Part shown: piece by piece, positions 34,755 through 47,610 of the stretch
How positions within the stretch are numbered: the stretch's first letter is position 1
How the letters are laid out: each line of letters opens with the position of its first letter
NCBI RefSeq assembly: GCF_004664715.2
Contig: NC_051076.1
Coordinates: 1,311,800 to 1,375,799, forward strand
Direction: 5' to 3'
Length of the DNA stretch: 64,000 bases
Source of the DNA: Peromyscus leucopus
Taxonomy: Eukaryota > Chordata > Mammalia > Rodentia > Cricetidae
Notes under the pieces: model-generated
Told to the model about the DNA's origin: nothing
The model's input: only the letters and a program-made list of their open reading frames with translations
Database searches by the model: none
Position numbers and translations under genes: made by a program

Positions 34755-37700
34755 AAGTTAAATCAAGACCAGATAAACTATTTAAATAGTCCAATAACCC
34801 CTAAGGAAATAGAAACAGTCATCAAAAGTCTCCCAACCAAAAAAAAGCTGAGGACCAGATGGTTTCAGCACAGAATTCTACCAGATTTTCAAAGAAGAGT
34901 TAATACCAATACTCTTTAAATTGTTTCACACAATAGAAACAGAAGGAACATTACCAAACTCCTTCTATGAGGCTACAATTACTCTGATTTCTAAACCAAA
35001 CAAGGATACAACAAAGAAAAAGAACTACAGACCGATATCCCTCATGAACACTGATGCAAAAATACTCAATACAATACTGGCAAACAGACTCCAAGAACAC
35101 ATCAAAACAATTATCCACCATGATCAAGTAGGCTTCATCCCAGGGATGCAAGGATGGTTCAACATATGAAAGTCTGTCAATGTAATACACCATATAAACA
35201 GACTCAAAGAAAAAAACCACATGATCGTCTCACTAGATACAGAAAAGGCCTTTGACAAAATCTAACACCCCTTCATGATAAAGGTCTTGAAGCGATCAGG
35301 AATACAGGGAACATACCTAAACATAATAAAGGCAATTTACAGCAAGCCAACAGCCAACATCAAATTAAATGGAGAGAAACTCAAAGTGATTCCACTAAAA
35401 TCAGGAATGAGACAAGGCTGTCCACTCTCCCCATACTTATTCAATATAGTACTTGAAGTTCTAGCTAGAGCAATAAGACAACATAAGGGAATTAAGGGGA
35501 TACAAATTGGAAAGAAAGAAGTCAAGCATTCCCTATTGGCAGATGACATGATAGTATACTTGAGTGACCCCAAAGATTCAACCAAGGAACTGATACAGCT
35601 TATAAACACTTTCAGCAACATAGCAGATACAAGATCAACTCAAATAATCAGTAGCCCTCCTATATACAATTGATAAACAGGATGAGAAGGAAATCAGAGA
35701 TATATTACCCTTTACAATAGCCATAAATGATTTAAACTACCTTGGGGTAACACTAACCAAGCAAGTGAAGGACCTACATGACAAGAACTTTAAGTCCCTG
35801 AAAAAAGAAATTAAAGAAGATGTCATAAAATGGAAAGATCTCCCAAATGGCAATCTTACCAAAGCAATCTATAGATTCAATGCAATCCCCATCAAAATAC
35901 CAACACAATTTTTCACAGACCTGGAAAGAATAATACTCAACTTCATATGGAAAAACAAAAACCCCAGGATATCCAAAAGAATCCTGTACAATAAAACAAC
36001 TTCTGGAGGCATCACAATCCCTGACTTCAAGCTCTACTATAGAGCTACAGTAATAAAAACAGCTTGGTACTGGCATAAAAACCGACATGTGGACCAATGG
36101 AAATGAATTGAAGACCCTGACATTAACCCACACACCTATGAACATATAATTTTTGACAAAGAAGCCAAAACTATACAATGGAAAAAAGAAAGCATCTTCA
36201 ACAAATGGTCCTGGCATAACTGGATATCAACATGTAGAAGGCTGCAAATAGATTCATATCTGTAACCATGCACAAAACATTAGTCCAAGTGCATCAAAGA
36301 CCTCAAAATAAATCCAGCTACTCTGAACCTGAAAGAAGAGAAAGTAGGAAGTAGTCTTGAATGCATTGGCATAGGAGATCACTTCCTAAATATAACACCA
36401 GTAGCACAGACACTGAGAGAAACAATCAATCAATGGGACCTCTTGAAACTGAGAAGCTTTTGTAGAGCAAAGGACACAGTCAACAGGGCAAAGCGACAGC
36501 CTACAGAATGGGAAAAGCCTTCACCAATCCGACATCTGACAGAGGACTGATATCCAAAATACATAAAGAACTCAAGAAACTAGACATCAAAATGCCCAAC
36601 AGTCCAATTAAGAAATGGGCTATAGAGCTAAACAGAGAATTCTCAACAGAGGAAGCTCAAATGGCTGAAAGACATTTAAGGAATTGTTCAACATCCCTAA
36701 TCATCAGGGAAATGCAAATCAAAACGACTCTGAGATACCACCTTACACCTGTCAGAATGGCTAAAATCAAAAACACTGAAGACACCTTATGCTAGAGAGG
36801 ATGTAGAGCAAGGGGAACTCTCCTCCACTGCTGGTGGGAATGCAAGCTTGTACAACCACTTTGGAAATCAATATGGTGCTTTCCTAGAAAATTGGGAATC
36901 AATCTCCCCCAAGATCCAGCTATACCACTCTTGGGCATATACCCAAGGAATGCTCAATCATACCACAAGGGCACTTGCTCAACTATGTTCATAGCAGCAT
37001 TGTTTATAATAGCCAGAACCTGGAAACAACCTAGATGCCCTTCAACTGAAGAATGGATAAATAAAATGTGGTACATATACACAATGGAATACCACTCAGC
37101 AGAGAAAACAATGCCATCATGAGGTTTGCAGGCAAATGGATGGATCTAGAAAAAAATCATCCTGAGTGAGGTAACCCAGACTCAGAAAGACAAACATGGT
37201 ATGTACTCACTCATAGGAGGATACTAGATGTAAAACAAAAATGACTAGACTGCTACTCACAACTCCAGGGAGGCTACCTAGAAAACAGGACCCCAAGAAA
37301 GACACAGGGATCACCCAGTGACAAAGAACTGGATGAGATCTACATGAACAACCTGGATGTGAGTGGGGGTAATGAAGGGCAAGGGTTGAGGGAAAGAGAG
37401 CTTAGGGGAGCGGGAGACCCCAGCTGGATCAAGAACAGAGAGGGAGAACAAGGAATAGGAGACCATGGTAAATGAAGACCACATGAGAACAGGAAGAAGT
37501 GTTCCTAGACAGGTCTACATAAATCCACAAAGATACTTCCACTGTAGAGTACTGGCAATGGTCGAGAGAAAGCCTGAACTGACCTACTCTGGTGATAGGA
37601 TGGCCAAACACCCTAATTGTCATGCTAGAAACTCCATCCAAGGACTGAGGGAACCGGATGCAGAGATCCACAGCCAGGCCCCAGGTGGAGCTCCAGGAGT

Positions 37701-38150
37701 CCAATTGGCGAGAAAGAGGAGGGTTTGTATGAGCGAGAATTGTTGAGACCAAGGTTGGAAAAAGCACAGGGACAAATAGCCAAGGAATGGAAACACATGA
37801 ACTATGAACCAATACCTGAGGAGCCCCCAACTGGATCAGGCCCTCTGAATAAGTAAGACAGTTGATTAGCTTGATCTTTTTGGGAGGCATCCAGGCAGTG
37901 GGACTGGGACCTGTACTCAGTGCATGAGCTGGCTGTTTGGAACCTGGGGCTTATACAGAGACACTTGGCTCAGCCTGGGAGGAGAGGACTGGACCTGCCT
38001 AGACTGAATCTACCAAGTTGAACTCAATCCTCAGGGGAGTCTTTGCCATGGAGGAGAGGGGAATGTGGGGCGGGCTGGGGGGAAGAACAAGGGAATCCAT
38101 GGCTGACATGTACAATTAAATTAAATTATAAAATAAAATTTAAAAAAAAA
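34755..38150 (+). mobile_element. 5'-truncated L1, RT to poly(A)
   Basis: Starts within ORF2 at the LNQDQIN block just before the reverse transcriptase. It runs through RT, with the catalytic motif reading LADD in the order [16 protein letters not shown] near 35530, then the C-terminal domain (SIEKMGNQSPPRSSYTTLGHIP-type region at 36890-36950). The 3' UTR (about 37130-38120) ends in an A-rich tail at 38120-38150. Frames are broken in several places, for example an in-frame TGA after GMQGWFNI (near 35167) and TAA at about 35262. Younger-looking than the other L1s here. Confidence 0.85.
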
Positions 38151-38152
38151 GA

Positions 38153-39696
38153 TCGACAATCAACAAATGGGACCTCATGAAAATGAAAAGCTTCTATAAG
38201 GCAAAAAACACCGTCAGTAGGACAAAAAGGTAGCCCATAGAATGGGAAAAGATCTTCACCAACTCAACATCTGACAGAGGGCTACTATCCAAAATATATA
38301 AAGAACTCAAGAAACTAGACATCAACAAACTAATCCAATTAAAAAATGGGGTACAGACCTAAATAGAATTCTCAACAGAAGAATCTCAAATGGCTGAGAA
38401 ACACTTAAGGAAATGTTCAACATCCTTAGCCATCAGGGAAATGCAAACCAAATGTCACAGGTTTGATCTTATACTTCTCAGAATGACTAAGATCAAAGCA
38501 CAAGTGACAGTTCATGCTGGAGAGGATGTGGAGTAAGGAGAACACTCCTCCATGGAGTGCAAACTTGTACAGCAACTTTTGAAATCAATATGGGGGTTTC
38601 TCAGAAAATTGGGAATCAATCTATCTCAAGGCCAAGCAATAGCACTCTTGGGCATATACCCAAAGGATGCTCCACCATACCAAAAGGAAGCTTGCTCAAC
38701 TATGTTAATTGCAACTTTATTCATAATAGCCAGAACCTGGAAACAACCTAGATGTCCCTCAACTGAAGAATGGATAAAGAAAATTTGGTACATTTACACA
38801 ATGGAGTATTACTCAGCTATTAAAAATAATAACATCATGAAATTTGCAGGCAAATGGATAGAACTAGAAAAAAAATCATCCTGAGTGAGGTAACACAGAC
38901 CCAGAAAGACAACACAGTGTGTATTCACTCATAAGTGAATATTAGCTGTGAAGTAAATGATAACCATGCTACAATCCACAGACTAATAAAGGCTAAGCAA
39001 CAATGAGGACCCAAGGGGAAGATACATGAATCTCACTGTAAAGGGAAAATAGAATGGACATTGCCAGTGGTTAAGGGGAGGGACTTGCAAAGGGGAATAG
39101 AAATGGAAACAGGAAGGATCAGGTGGTGGGAAGAAGGAGAGAGAGAGTATTGGGAGAGACAACTGGAATCAAGGGGCATCTTTGGGATCTAGAAACCTAG
39201 AGCAATGGAAAGTCCTAACAATCTGTGAGGATGACCCTAGCTAAGACTCCTAGCAATAAGGGATACAGCACCTGAACCAGTCATTTCCTGAAACAAGGCA
39301 AGAGTTCCATTTGAGGATCTGGGACATCAACCCAGCCACAAACACTTTGACCTACAATTTTTCCTGCCTACAAGATGTGCTGGGGTAAAGATAGCACAGA
39401 AATAGTGGGAGAGACCAACTGATGACTGGCACAGCTGGAGACCCATATCCTGAAAGGCAGCTCCCTGCTGAGGGCCAGGACCCAGAAGTCTTATATCCTA
39501 GAGACCTAGGATAGAACCAAACACAAATGGGAAAAAAAAATTAATAAAATGATTCCTAATGATATTCTGCTATACTTGTAACTGGAGCCTAGCATAATCG
39601 TCATCAAAGAGGCTTCACCCAGCAGATGATGAAAACAGATGCAGACCCACAGCCAAACATTGGGGGGCTTGGAAAATCGCGCAGAAGAGGGGGGGG
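38153..39696 (+). mobile_element. Second 5'-truncated L1 (Lx type), left part
   Basis: Begins two bases after the tail of the preceding L1, within ORF2 (caacaaatgggacctcatga). It passes the ORF2 end (cacaatggagtattactcag, 38799) and enters a 3' UTR of Lx type, including gtcctgcctg-like, caagatgtgctggggtaaag and a gattcctaatgatattctgc block. It is broken at 39696 by an LTR element and continues at 45897. Confidence 0.85.
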
Positions 39697-40017
39697 TGTC
39701 GGAGCCCATTTTCAGCTTTACTCAGCAGGTCTGCATAGAAAGGATGAATGGACCACAGGCCTGAGTACAGGTAGGTGTCTGAGATGTTGTGCACTTGGCT
39801 GTGCTGTGGGAGGTCTTATGCTCCACCCCTTGGCATTCCTTTATGTACCATAGGGCAGAGAGAGTCAGGCCCGAAGTACTAGGATCCAGGCCCTCTTGAG
39901 GTGATCCTGTTATTTTCTATTTGTTTCTCCCCCCTCTATCCTTCTAACTAATATTTCCTGCTGCTCCTACTCAAGAGGACTCTGGGAAAATGTGGGGTGG
40001 TGGGTAGCCCCTCCACA
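39697..40017 (+). mobile_element. 5' LTR of the element nested in the L1
   Basis: TGTCGGAGCCC ... CCCCTCCACA, 321 bases. Matches the LTRs at 45570-45896 and 60842-61192 along its length. It is preceded by GGGGGG (39691-39696), which pairs with GGGGAG (45897-45902) as a 6-base target duplication with one mismatch. Confidence 0.9.
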
Positions 40018-43000
40018 GACAGCCCCATGAACAAGGACAAAGAGAAAGAGAAAAAATAACATATATTTTTATAATATTCAGAGTGCTTGGTGAAAGTAGG
40101 AGTGGACCGTGCCAGTTAAAAAAAGAAGAGGGTTCAGTCCAGCTGTGTAGTGAAAAAAAGTTAAATAAGGGGGTTTTATCCTCGAGAGAAAAGGAAAAAA
40201 CAAACTGAAAGAATGTCCATGGCTGTAGCACAAAATCTTTTCTGTCAAGATTTCTATCTTTCTGTCTAACTCTCAGTGTCTAGCTATGAAAAATAAGGAA
40301 AGTAGAGTGTAGCAATATAATGCAGGAAAAACTTAGAAGTGTAAGGTAGTGTAGAAAAAATTTGCTTAGAATAAGACAGGCAACTAGACAGAAAAAAAAA
40401 AGTCTTCAATTTTCTAACTTTGTGGCTATGAATGCAAACTGGGAAAAATCTATCTTCTTTGAGCTTAACGGGCAGAGAAAAAGCTCTTCTTTGAGCTTAT
40501 TAGGCAGAAAAAAGATTCCTATGGAAGCTTTTAGCCTGGAGACAGCTAAAATGCTAAGTCCAAGCAGCAGAGGAAAGAGATTTCCCCCACAGCAGGTGTG
40601 AACATCAGCAGTGCAAAATTGTATCCTCAGAATTAGCTTCCTCCTAGCCATAAAGCCAAAAAGTTTAGAGAACAGAAGTCTTGGGAAAGCTTAATATTTC
40701 TCTTTAGAACTAAAAGCTTTTAGGAAAAACTTGGTAACAATTGCTCTCTAAGAAACTAAAAAGCCTTTCAGAACATACTTTCTCAGTTTGTCTTTCTGTA
40801 AAGGTAAAATTAGATTCACCTGGACCTCTATAGGAAAATCACCTGTGATTTACTCTAAGGAAAACCAATAAACCTCTTGGAACAGGGTAAAACCTCTCTG
40901 CTAAGTTCTTTCTTTCAAGCCAGGAAAAACAGCAGTTACTTTGGACGGTAGCCAGAAATCCCCCTGCATCTAGAACCTGGCCATAGACACGGGAGAGTCA
41001 GGCAGAGAGAGCAGTAAAGCCGAGCTGTCTGCAGCATCTGTGGCATCAGTGGCTTTGTAGCTGGGGGAGGAGATAAGCCATGACAACTATCCAGGAGAAA
41101 AGCTCTCTTTTCTCTCAGGGAAAAGACCTTTCTGAAAAAAAAACTTTTGTTTCAATGCCTTAGCCGACATATCTGGGTGCCCTGCCGTCCTTTGATCAAC
41201 TTTGTCTCATCAAGTACTCTTCCTCCACCACTCACTGTTCTATTTTCATTTCCCTCACTGACCTGGTGCCACTGAAGAGCAAGCCTCAAGGGAATTTTGC
41301 TTCAGGCACAAAAGTACCTGCCCAAGCACATGTAGGCAGAGGAATGTAACCCACTCAGAGACAGAGGCCTCAAGGGAATTTGCTTCAGAAAAAAAAGCAA
41401 TGAGCATATAACCCACTCAGAGACAGGGCCAAGTGGAAACTCTAATTGAAGAGGTACACCTGATAAGCAGTGGCACAGGCATCTTAAAGCAAGCTTAGGA
41501 AAGAAAAAGAAATCTTCCCATTTGCAAAAGCAAAAGCAAAACCATGAAAACTAACTCTGTAAAGGGAACCAGAAGTTTGCTAGCATACCCCAAAGGCAAT
41601 CTGGGAAACATAGTATCTAACAGAGCAGCTTGGTGGTATAGAGAAAGGCACCATGGGAAATGTAGTTTTGCAGTAAAAATGGTGGGACTACCCAGAAACT
41701 GCGTTTTCAGCTCAGAATGAAGTTTCTTTTCAAAGCAATGCTAGAAAGCTTAATTTTACCTCCTGAGAATTAAGAAGAGGTTGAACAGGTTGCCTCAAAG
41801 GAGGTAATTAAAGTGCTAGTACCATTTGCCAACAAGTCACTTTAAAATCTTTAAGAAACCAAGGGAAAGAGGTCTGTACACTGGAAAATTGCATTGTAGA
41901 TGGAGATCGAACTCCAGAAAATCTAGCCATACCACAAAATAGTCATTTCACTTGAAAGTTCTCTATAAGAAAACAATGCTAAATTAGGATGTCTGCTTAG
42001 TGAATGCACTGATGTTTGTGAGAACAATCTGAGTTAAATAATTCATGGTTATAATATATCATAACTTCCAATAATAATAACATCAGGGGTTGAAAAGCTA
42101 ATGAAGTGAAAATACTAAATCATAAAAATGTTCTTCCTTGGAGTAAGCTAATGAAAGATGTGTTTCATGGAAGAACATCTATGTTCTTGACGCCTTTGAA
42201 TAGTAGCAGTTTTGGTGAGCAAATAACCTTGCTAAGAAATATTGGGCTAATAAAAATCTATCAGAAACATCAGCATTGTTAAAAGAACTTATGGCAAATA
42301 CAGCTTTGAAAAATTATTAAGAAGGGTGAAAATGGTCTCAGAGTTTGATGAGTGTGGGACAGGAATGTCAGCTCCAATGACACTCCTCTAGAGGAACTGG
42401 AGTGATAAGCAGCTAAATCAATTTTCCTGATATTGAGGTTCCATCTTGCAGTCTGGGGATAGTAGGAGTATAAGGAGCCTCCAGACTGCTGAGGAGTTTA
42501 AAATGAAGTTTCAGTAATGTTTTTGGTTCACAGAGAAACCTGCTGAAAACTGCAGGTCTGGAACCCCACTCCAGCTTAGACAATTGTCTTCTTTTGGGAA
42601 TTGACTGTTGAGTTGCCATCTAATCAATTCAGAAACAGAATGTTCCTTATAAGGTTTTTCTTCTCATCTCATTTCTTTCTTTTTGGGCTTGCTGTAAACT
42701 GAGATATGTCTTAATAGAGTTTTTATAAAAGATCTAGAATGCATAAAGTACTGTTTAGCAAAAACATTCACTAAATCCCAGAGTTTAGAGAACCATTAAA
42801 GAATTAGACTCTTGTTTCAAACTCTCAAGAACTTTCAGAATGATAGCAAAGCTGACTATAAGCTCTGAACTTTAGAAATTATTTGTGTACTTACTGTCTT
42901 TTTAAGAGAGTCTTTCTAATAGTTCTAGTGATAATAATTAAGACTAAAAAGTAGAAAATTATCCTCTGTCTTTTTGAAAGAAGAGATTCTTCCTAGTGTA

Positions 43001-43071
43001 AGCTAGTTAAGAGTAAAAAGTATCTTTGCTAAGGCAGTCTTCTAGGTATTATGTAGCTGAAAGTTTTCCTA

Positions 43072-43446
43072 TGTCCCAGTCTGCCAGGAGTCAGGACAAG
43101 TCTCTCTCACTTGTATCCCCAAGTAAACACAGAGGCTTCTATTAATTATAACTGCTTGGCCATTAGCTCAGGCTTATTACTGACTACCTCTTATATTTAA
43201 ATTAACCCATAATTCTTATCTACGTTTAGCCACATGACTTGGTAACTTTTCTCAGTTCTGCCTTGTCATCTTGCTTCCTCTGTGTCTGGCTGGTGACTCC
43301 TGACTCTGCTATTCCTCTTCCCAGAATTCTCCTCATCTGCTTACCCTGCTTATACTTCCTGCCTGGCTACTGGCCAATTGGCATTTTATTTATTAACCAA
43401 GCAGAGCAACACATATTCACAGCATACAGAACAACATTCCACAGCA
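43072..43446 (-). mobile_element. Nested solo LTR, antisense
   Basis: TGTCCCAGTCTGCC ... TTCCACAGCA, 375 bases. Shares blocks with the LTRs at 284-662, 2492-2839 and 58816-59169 (a ttaaattaaccca block, cttcctgcctggctactggcc, ttccacagca). Minus orientation as for those. The flanking hexamers (TTCCTA, GTGTTA) do not match well, so the target duplication is not established. Confidence 0.65.
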
Positions 43447-44633
43447 GTGTTAAGAAATCTTTAGGTGCTTGCTAAGTTAGATATATGCTAGTGGTAGGAT
43501 TATAGAGAGTATAATAGATCTATAGAATTTCTTTAAGAATATAAGCTTGTAATAAGTAAAGATGCTAGTTGTAAATATAAGTCTAAATAAGAAGAATATA
43601 AGATGTAAGTTTAAAAAAGAATATAAGAAGTATATTTGATAAGGTAGTCCTATAGAATTTCTTTATGAATATAAGACATATATTTGCTAAGGTAGTCATA
43701 TAAATAAGTATATGTTAATATGTTGAATGTGAGTTTGTGAAAAAGTGTAAATGTTTGAATGAGAGTCTGTGCTTATTGTGTATGGTTAAGGAACCTGAGA
43801 CATGGAAGGTAGTGTCCTTAGCAGACTGCAAGCAGGAAGTCTCAGTGGTTTCAAAAGCTCCAGAAGCCACCAAGGAGCTAAGAAAGGCAGACACCAGAAC
43901 CAGCACAACAACCACAGCCAGGCATCTACAGCTGAGACCCATGGAAAATCAAAACAACACAAAAAACCTGAGCTAGCAGCAAAAATGGTGCAGTTTAAAA
44001 TGTTACTGTAACTAAAAATGTCTCTGCCTTGAGAATGAAAGTTGCAGAGATGCTTGTTTGAACTAAAATTGTTAACTGCAAAAAGGTTTTGGTTGTAAAA
44101 TGTTGCTTCATATTTGGAATGGAAAGTCTAGTATCAGAATTTATTTGGACTTTTTGAACTTAAAAAAATGAGATAAAACTACAAAAATGTTTTCGTTATG
44201 AATTTCTTCATATTTAGAAGGCTGGTACCAAAATTTATTATTTGAATTTTGGGACTTAAGAAATGAAATGAACAGTAGTGATTTCATTGCAATGGGACAA
44301 TTTTGAATTGCTTATACATATAGACTCTATCAACAGTGATGATGTGGGAACTGTTTTCTGGAATTATTTGTGTTAAAAATAGAACTGTTTAAGTGAAGAA
44401 ATTTATTTTTTCTGCCTAGGCTCAAGATTCAGTTTTGTGTATCCATACATGCTTTATCAACTGTGATGATTCATGAATTGTTTTATGTTTAAAATGGGAC
44501 TGTTTTATGCAACTGTTTATGTAAAAATGAAATTACTTATGGAACTTGTTTTATGTTACAAATGGAACTGTTTAAATGAAGAAGTTTGGGTTTTCTTCTA
44601 ACTGGGACTGAGATTTTGTTTAAAAAATTTATA

Positions 44634-44811
44634 AAGAAAAGGGAGAGTCAATATTCCTTAGTCTATTTAATTTAAAAATATTTTCTTGTTATTTGAGTGG
44701 ATTAATGTTATGTTTTGTTAGTAAGAAAAGGAAGAGTTAATATTCCTTACTCTATTTAATTTAAAAATATTTTCCTGTTATTTGCGTGGATTAATGTTAT
44801 GTTTTGTTAGT
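44634..44811 (+). repeat. Tandem duplication, unit about 89 bases
   Basis: Two adjacent copies starting aagaaaagg.agagt.aata and ending tatgttttgttagt, differing at a handful of bases. They lie in the internal region of the LTR element. Confidence 0.9.
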
Positions 44812-45569
44812 AAGAAATGCAAATGGGTATACTAAGAGATTAAAGTGTAAAGAGTTTTATTAAGAAAGTGCTTTTGATATTTTGCTAAACATTTTAAAGT
44901 GTTCATGGTTAGATTGAGAAGATTGCTTTTTAATATAGGTTTTTAGGAATTATAATTGTGTATAATGATATTTATGTTGTTATATTATCCTAAATGGAGA
45001 AGTTTGGGTTTTTCCTAACTAGGTTCAAGATTTTGTTTAAAAAAAAAAAAATTATAAGGGGGAGTTATGAGTGAATTAAGGTTGAATGTATGTTTGTAGG
45101 AATTATAATGGTGTATAGTAATGGTCATGTTATTATGTTAATCTATTGATATTGATACACGATGATTCAGTGACGTTAAGGAAGTATTTAAGTTTGATGT
45201 GAATACATCAGACGTTTATCCTGTGTTCTGTTAGCAAGAAATTCCATGGTTCTATTGAGAGTTTACTTTTAAGTTGTAAGATTTAGAGAATTATAACTAT
45301 GTATAACAGTATTTATGTTGGAATTATGTTAACCTGTTAATGTTAATGATGAAGCTAAGGGAGTCTTTAAGTTTGCAACCACATCAAGAATTTTTAATTT
45401 AGAATGGGATGGATGCAGCTAAGACTGATGTAGTCACCTTAGACACATTTCAAGAGAGAAATGCCATCTTTATCATCCTCTACTCCCATAGTGGGAGGTA
45501 TGGCAGCTATGGAGATTGCTGTAAGCTCTTAATGAGGAGTTGATTTTTATATATTAAGAAAGGGGGACC

Positions 45570-45896
45570 TATGAGAGCCCATTTCAGGTTTCCTAGTGGC
45601 TTTATCCAGCAGGTCTGCATAGAAAGGGTGATCAGACCACAGGCCTGAGTACAGGTATCTGAGATGGTCCACACTTGACTGTGCTGTGGGGAGGTCTTAT
45701 GCTCCACCCCTTGGCATTCCTTTATATACCATAGAGCAGAGACAGTTGGGGCCTATTTGGTTAGGATCCAGCCCCTCTAGAGGCTATCCTGTATTTTTTA
45801 TCTGCCCCCCTCCCCATCCTTCTAACTAATATTTTCTGCTGCTCCTACTCGAGAGTACTATGGGAAAATGTAGGGGTAGTGGGTAGCCCCTCCACA
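45570..45896 (+). mobile_element. 3' LTR of the element nested in the L1
   Basis: TATGAGAGCCC ... CCCCTCCACA, 327 bases. The first dinucleotide TG is mutated to TA. It differs from the 5' LTR at many sites and small indels, so the insertion is not recent. The GGGGAG flank pairs with the left flank. Confidence 0.9.
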
Positions 45897-46360
45897 GGGG
45901 AGGAAGGATTGTAGGTTCCAGAGGGGTCAAGGACATGACCAAGAAAACCCAGAGAACCAACCAACCTGGGCTCACAGAGACTGAACCAACAACCAGGAAG
46001 TCTGCATGGGACTGACCTAGGCCCTCTGCATATATGTTATGTTTGTGTAAATTGGTCTTCCTGTGAGACCCCTTACAGTGAGAGCAGGAGATATCTCTGA
46101 CTCTGTTGCATGCTTCTGGGATCCATCCTCCTACTGGATAGCTTCTTCCAACTTTAATAGAAGAGGAGGTGCCTAGTCTCACTGCAGCTTGATATACCAT
46201 GGCTGGCTGATATCCATGGAAGGCCCACCTGTATCTGAAGAGAAACAGTGGAGGAGGTGTGGCTGGGGTGTGATGGGGGAGAAGGGAGGTAGGCTCAAGG
46301 AACTGGGAAGAGGGGAGGGAGGGGAAACTTTTGTTGAGATGTAAAAATAAATCAACAGGA
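45897..46360 (+). mobile_element. Lx-type L1 3' UTR, right part
   Basis: Resumes the L1 of 38153-39696 exactly at the break: aggaaggattgtaggttcca, cctgggctcacagagactg, ccctctgcatatatgttatg, then an end with ggaggggaaacttttg and ATGTAAAAATAAAT. Together with the left part it forms one L1 3' end. Confidence 0.88.
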
Positions 46361-47610
46361 AAAGGTGTAATTTATATGCTTTATTGTACTTGCTACTGTT
46401 ATTTTTCTAGTTATAAGGCATATAACTCAAAATCTAGACATTTAAGGAAACATAGGTTATTAAATGAAATGCCCAGTACCAGGTATAGGATACCTCCACA
46501 GGAATTTCTGCTCAGTGAGGCCTCATCAACATCACCCTCAAACAATACAGGGTATTACAGAATAATATTGCAATTACTATTGGTTGCCCACCAGAACTTG
46601 ATAGTAAGACCTTATTGCTGAAAATATTATACATTTTGTTCACATGACATACAGAAATCTAGCTTGGAGTTTTCTCCTTCCTGGCTAGCTTTTATAGTGC
46701 CAGAAGGTGCTATAGAAGGGCAACATGTGCTCACATGTGTAAAAGTGGCATGATTATTATGGAGGCAACCAAATAATTTCTGGCTGGATTTGAGGCCTAT
46801 TCCATAAGAACAAACTCATGCCTGGTACTGTCAACCTGGTCACAAGCCTGTGACTGGGAATATCATAGACCCTATGGGAAGCCTACTACTATTGTTTTGC
46901 TCATTGATAATGTTGGCAAACTGCCTTCTAGATATTTATGTTTATACCAATAGCTTAGTGCTCCTCTCAGCCTTTGTCAGAGAAGCTTCTTATGTAACAG
47001 GCAATATAATTCCTAACTGTCCAAAGTACTGGAATATAGTGACAGTAGAATATCCCCAAATACATTTATATCACCCTCTCCTAGACTCAGGAAGCATTGC
47101 AGAAGAGCAAGCAGAAAGAATGTAAGAACTGGAAGATAAGATGGGTTGCAAAAAAAAATATGTCTTCCAGACATGACATGACTCTTGCACTCATGAACTC
47201 TCTGCATCTGTGTTTACTTGCATAAGACCTGTGCACAACCAGACCTGTCAATGTTGTGTCTGGATAGGGCAGGAGTTCATGAAGCCCCAGGACTCCCTAA
47301 AAGACTACTGGCAGTTAATGGTACCTGGGAAAGGGTGTCATTTTCTTCATGGGTACAGCCACATGTCCTTGCTTCAGTTAATAGCCTCCTGTTCATGTTC
47401 ATGCAAGCAGACCTCATTAAACTCAGTGGATCACATGCACAGAAACACGAAAGTAGAAAAGGGATGATTAGGAAAAAAAAAGTGTGAGTAGCAGTCGGGA
47501 GGATAGTTGTGGGTAGTAGGGAAATAAATATGTTAAAAAAATTCTATATATGCATGAAAATGTCACCATGAAGCCCATGAATCTATAGAATAAACATATA
47601 CTATTAAAAT
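46361..47610 (+). repeat. Old rodent repeat, probably L1 3'-UTR type
   Basis: Shares a block with 10855-11100 (cactcatgaactctctgca, cataagacctgtgcac). The remainder (aaatctagacatttaagg, ctgctcagtgaggcctcatc) agrees with a long rodent repeat I remember but cannot name. The open frames at 46850-47125 and 47210-47487 are not thought to code. Confidence 0.45.

Larger units (their letters stand above)
40018..45569 (+). mobile_element. Internal region of non-coding LTR element
   Basis: About 5.55 kb, AT-rich, with no gag, pol or env frame, so the element is non-autonomous. No convincing primer binding site follows the 5' LTR. A polypurine tract (AAGAAAGGGGGACC, 45556-45569) precedes the 3' LTR and confirms plus orientation. 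It holds a nested LTR (43072-43446), many degenerate short repeats between 43500 and 45400, and an 89-base tandem duplication (44634-44811). The LTR length is similar to that reported for Peromyscus mys elements, but I cannot confirm that identity. Confidence 0.7.

Noticed and set aside
34755..38150. Active L1
   Set aside because: It is 5'-truncated, lacks ORF1 and the endonuclease, and ORF2 contains several stops.
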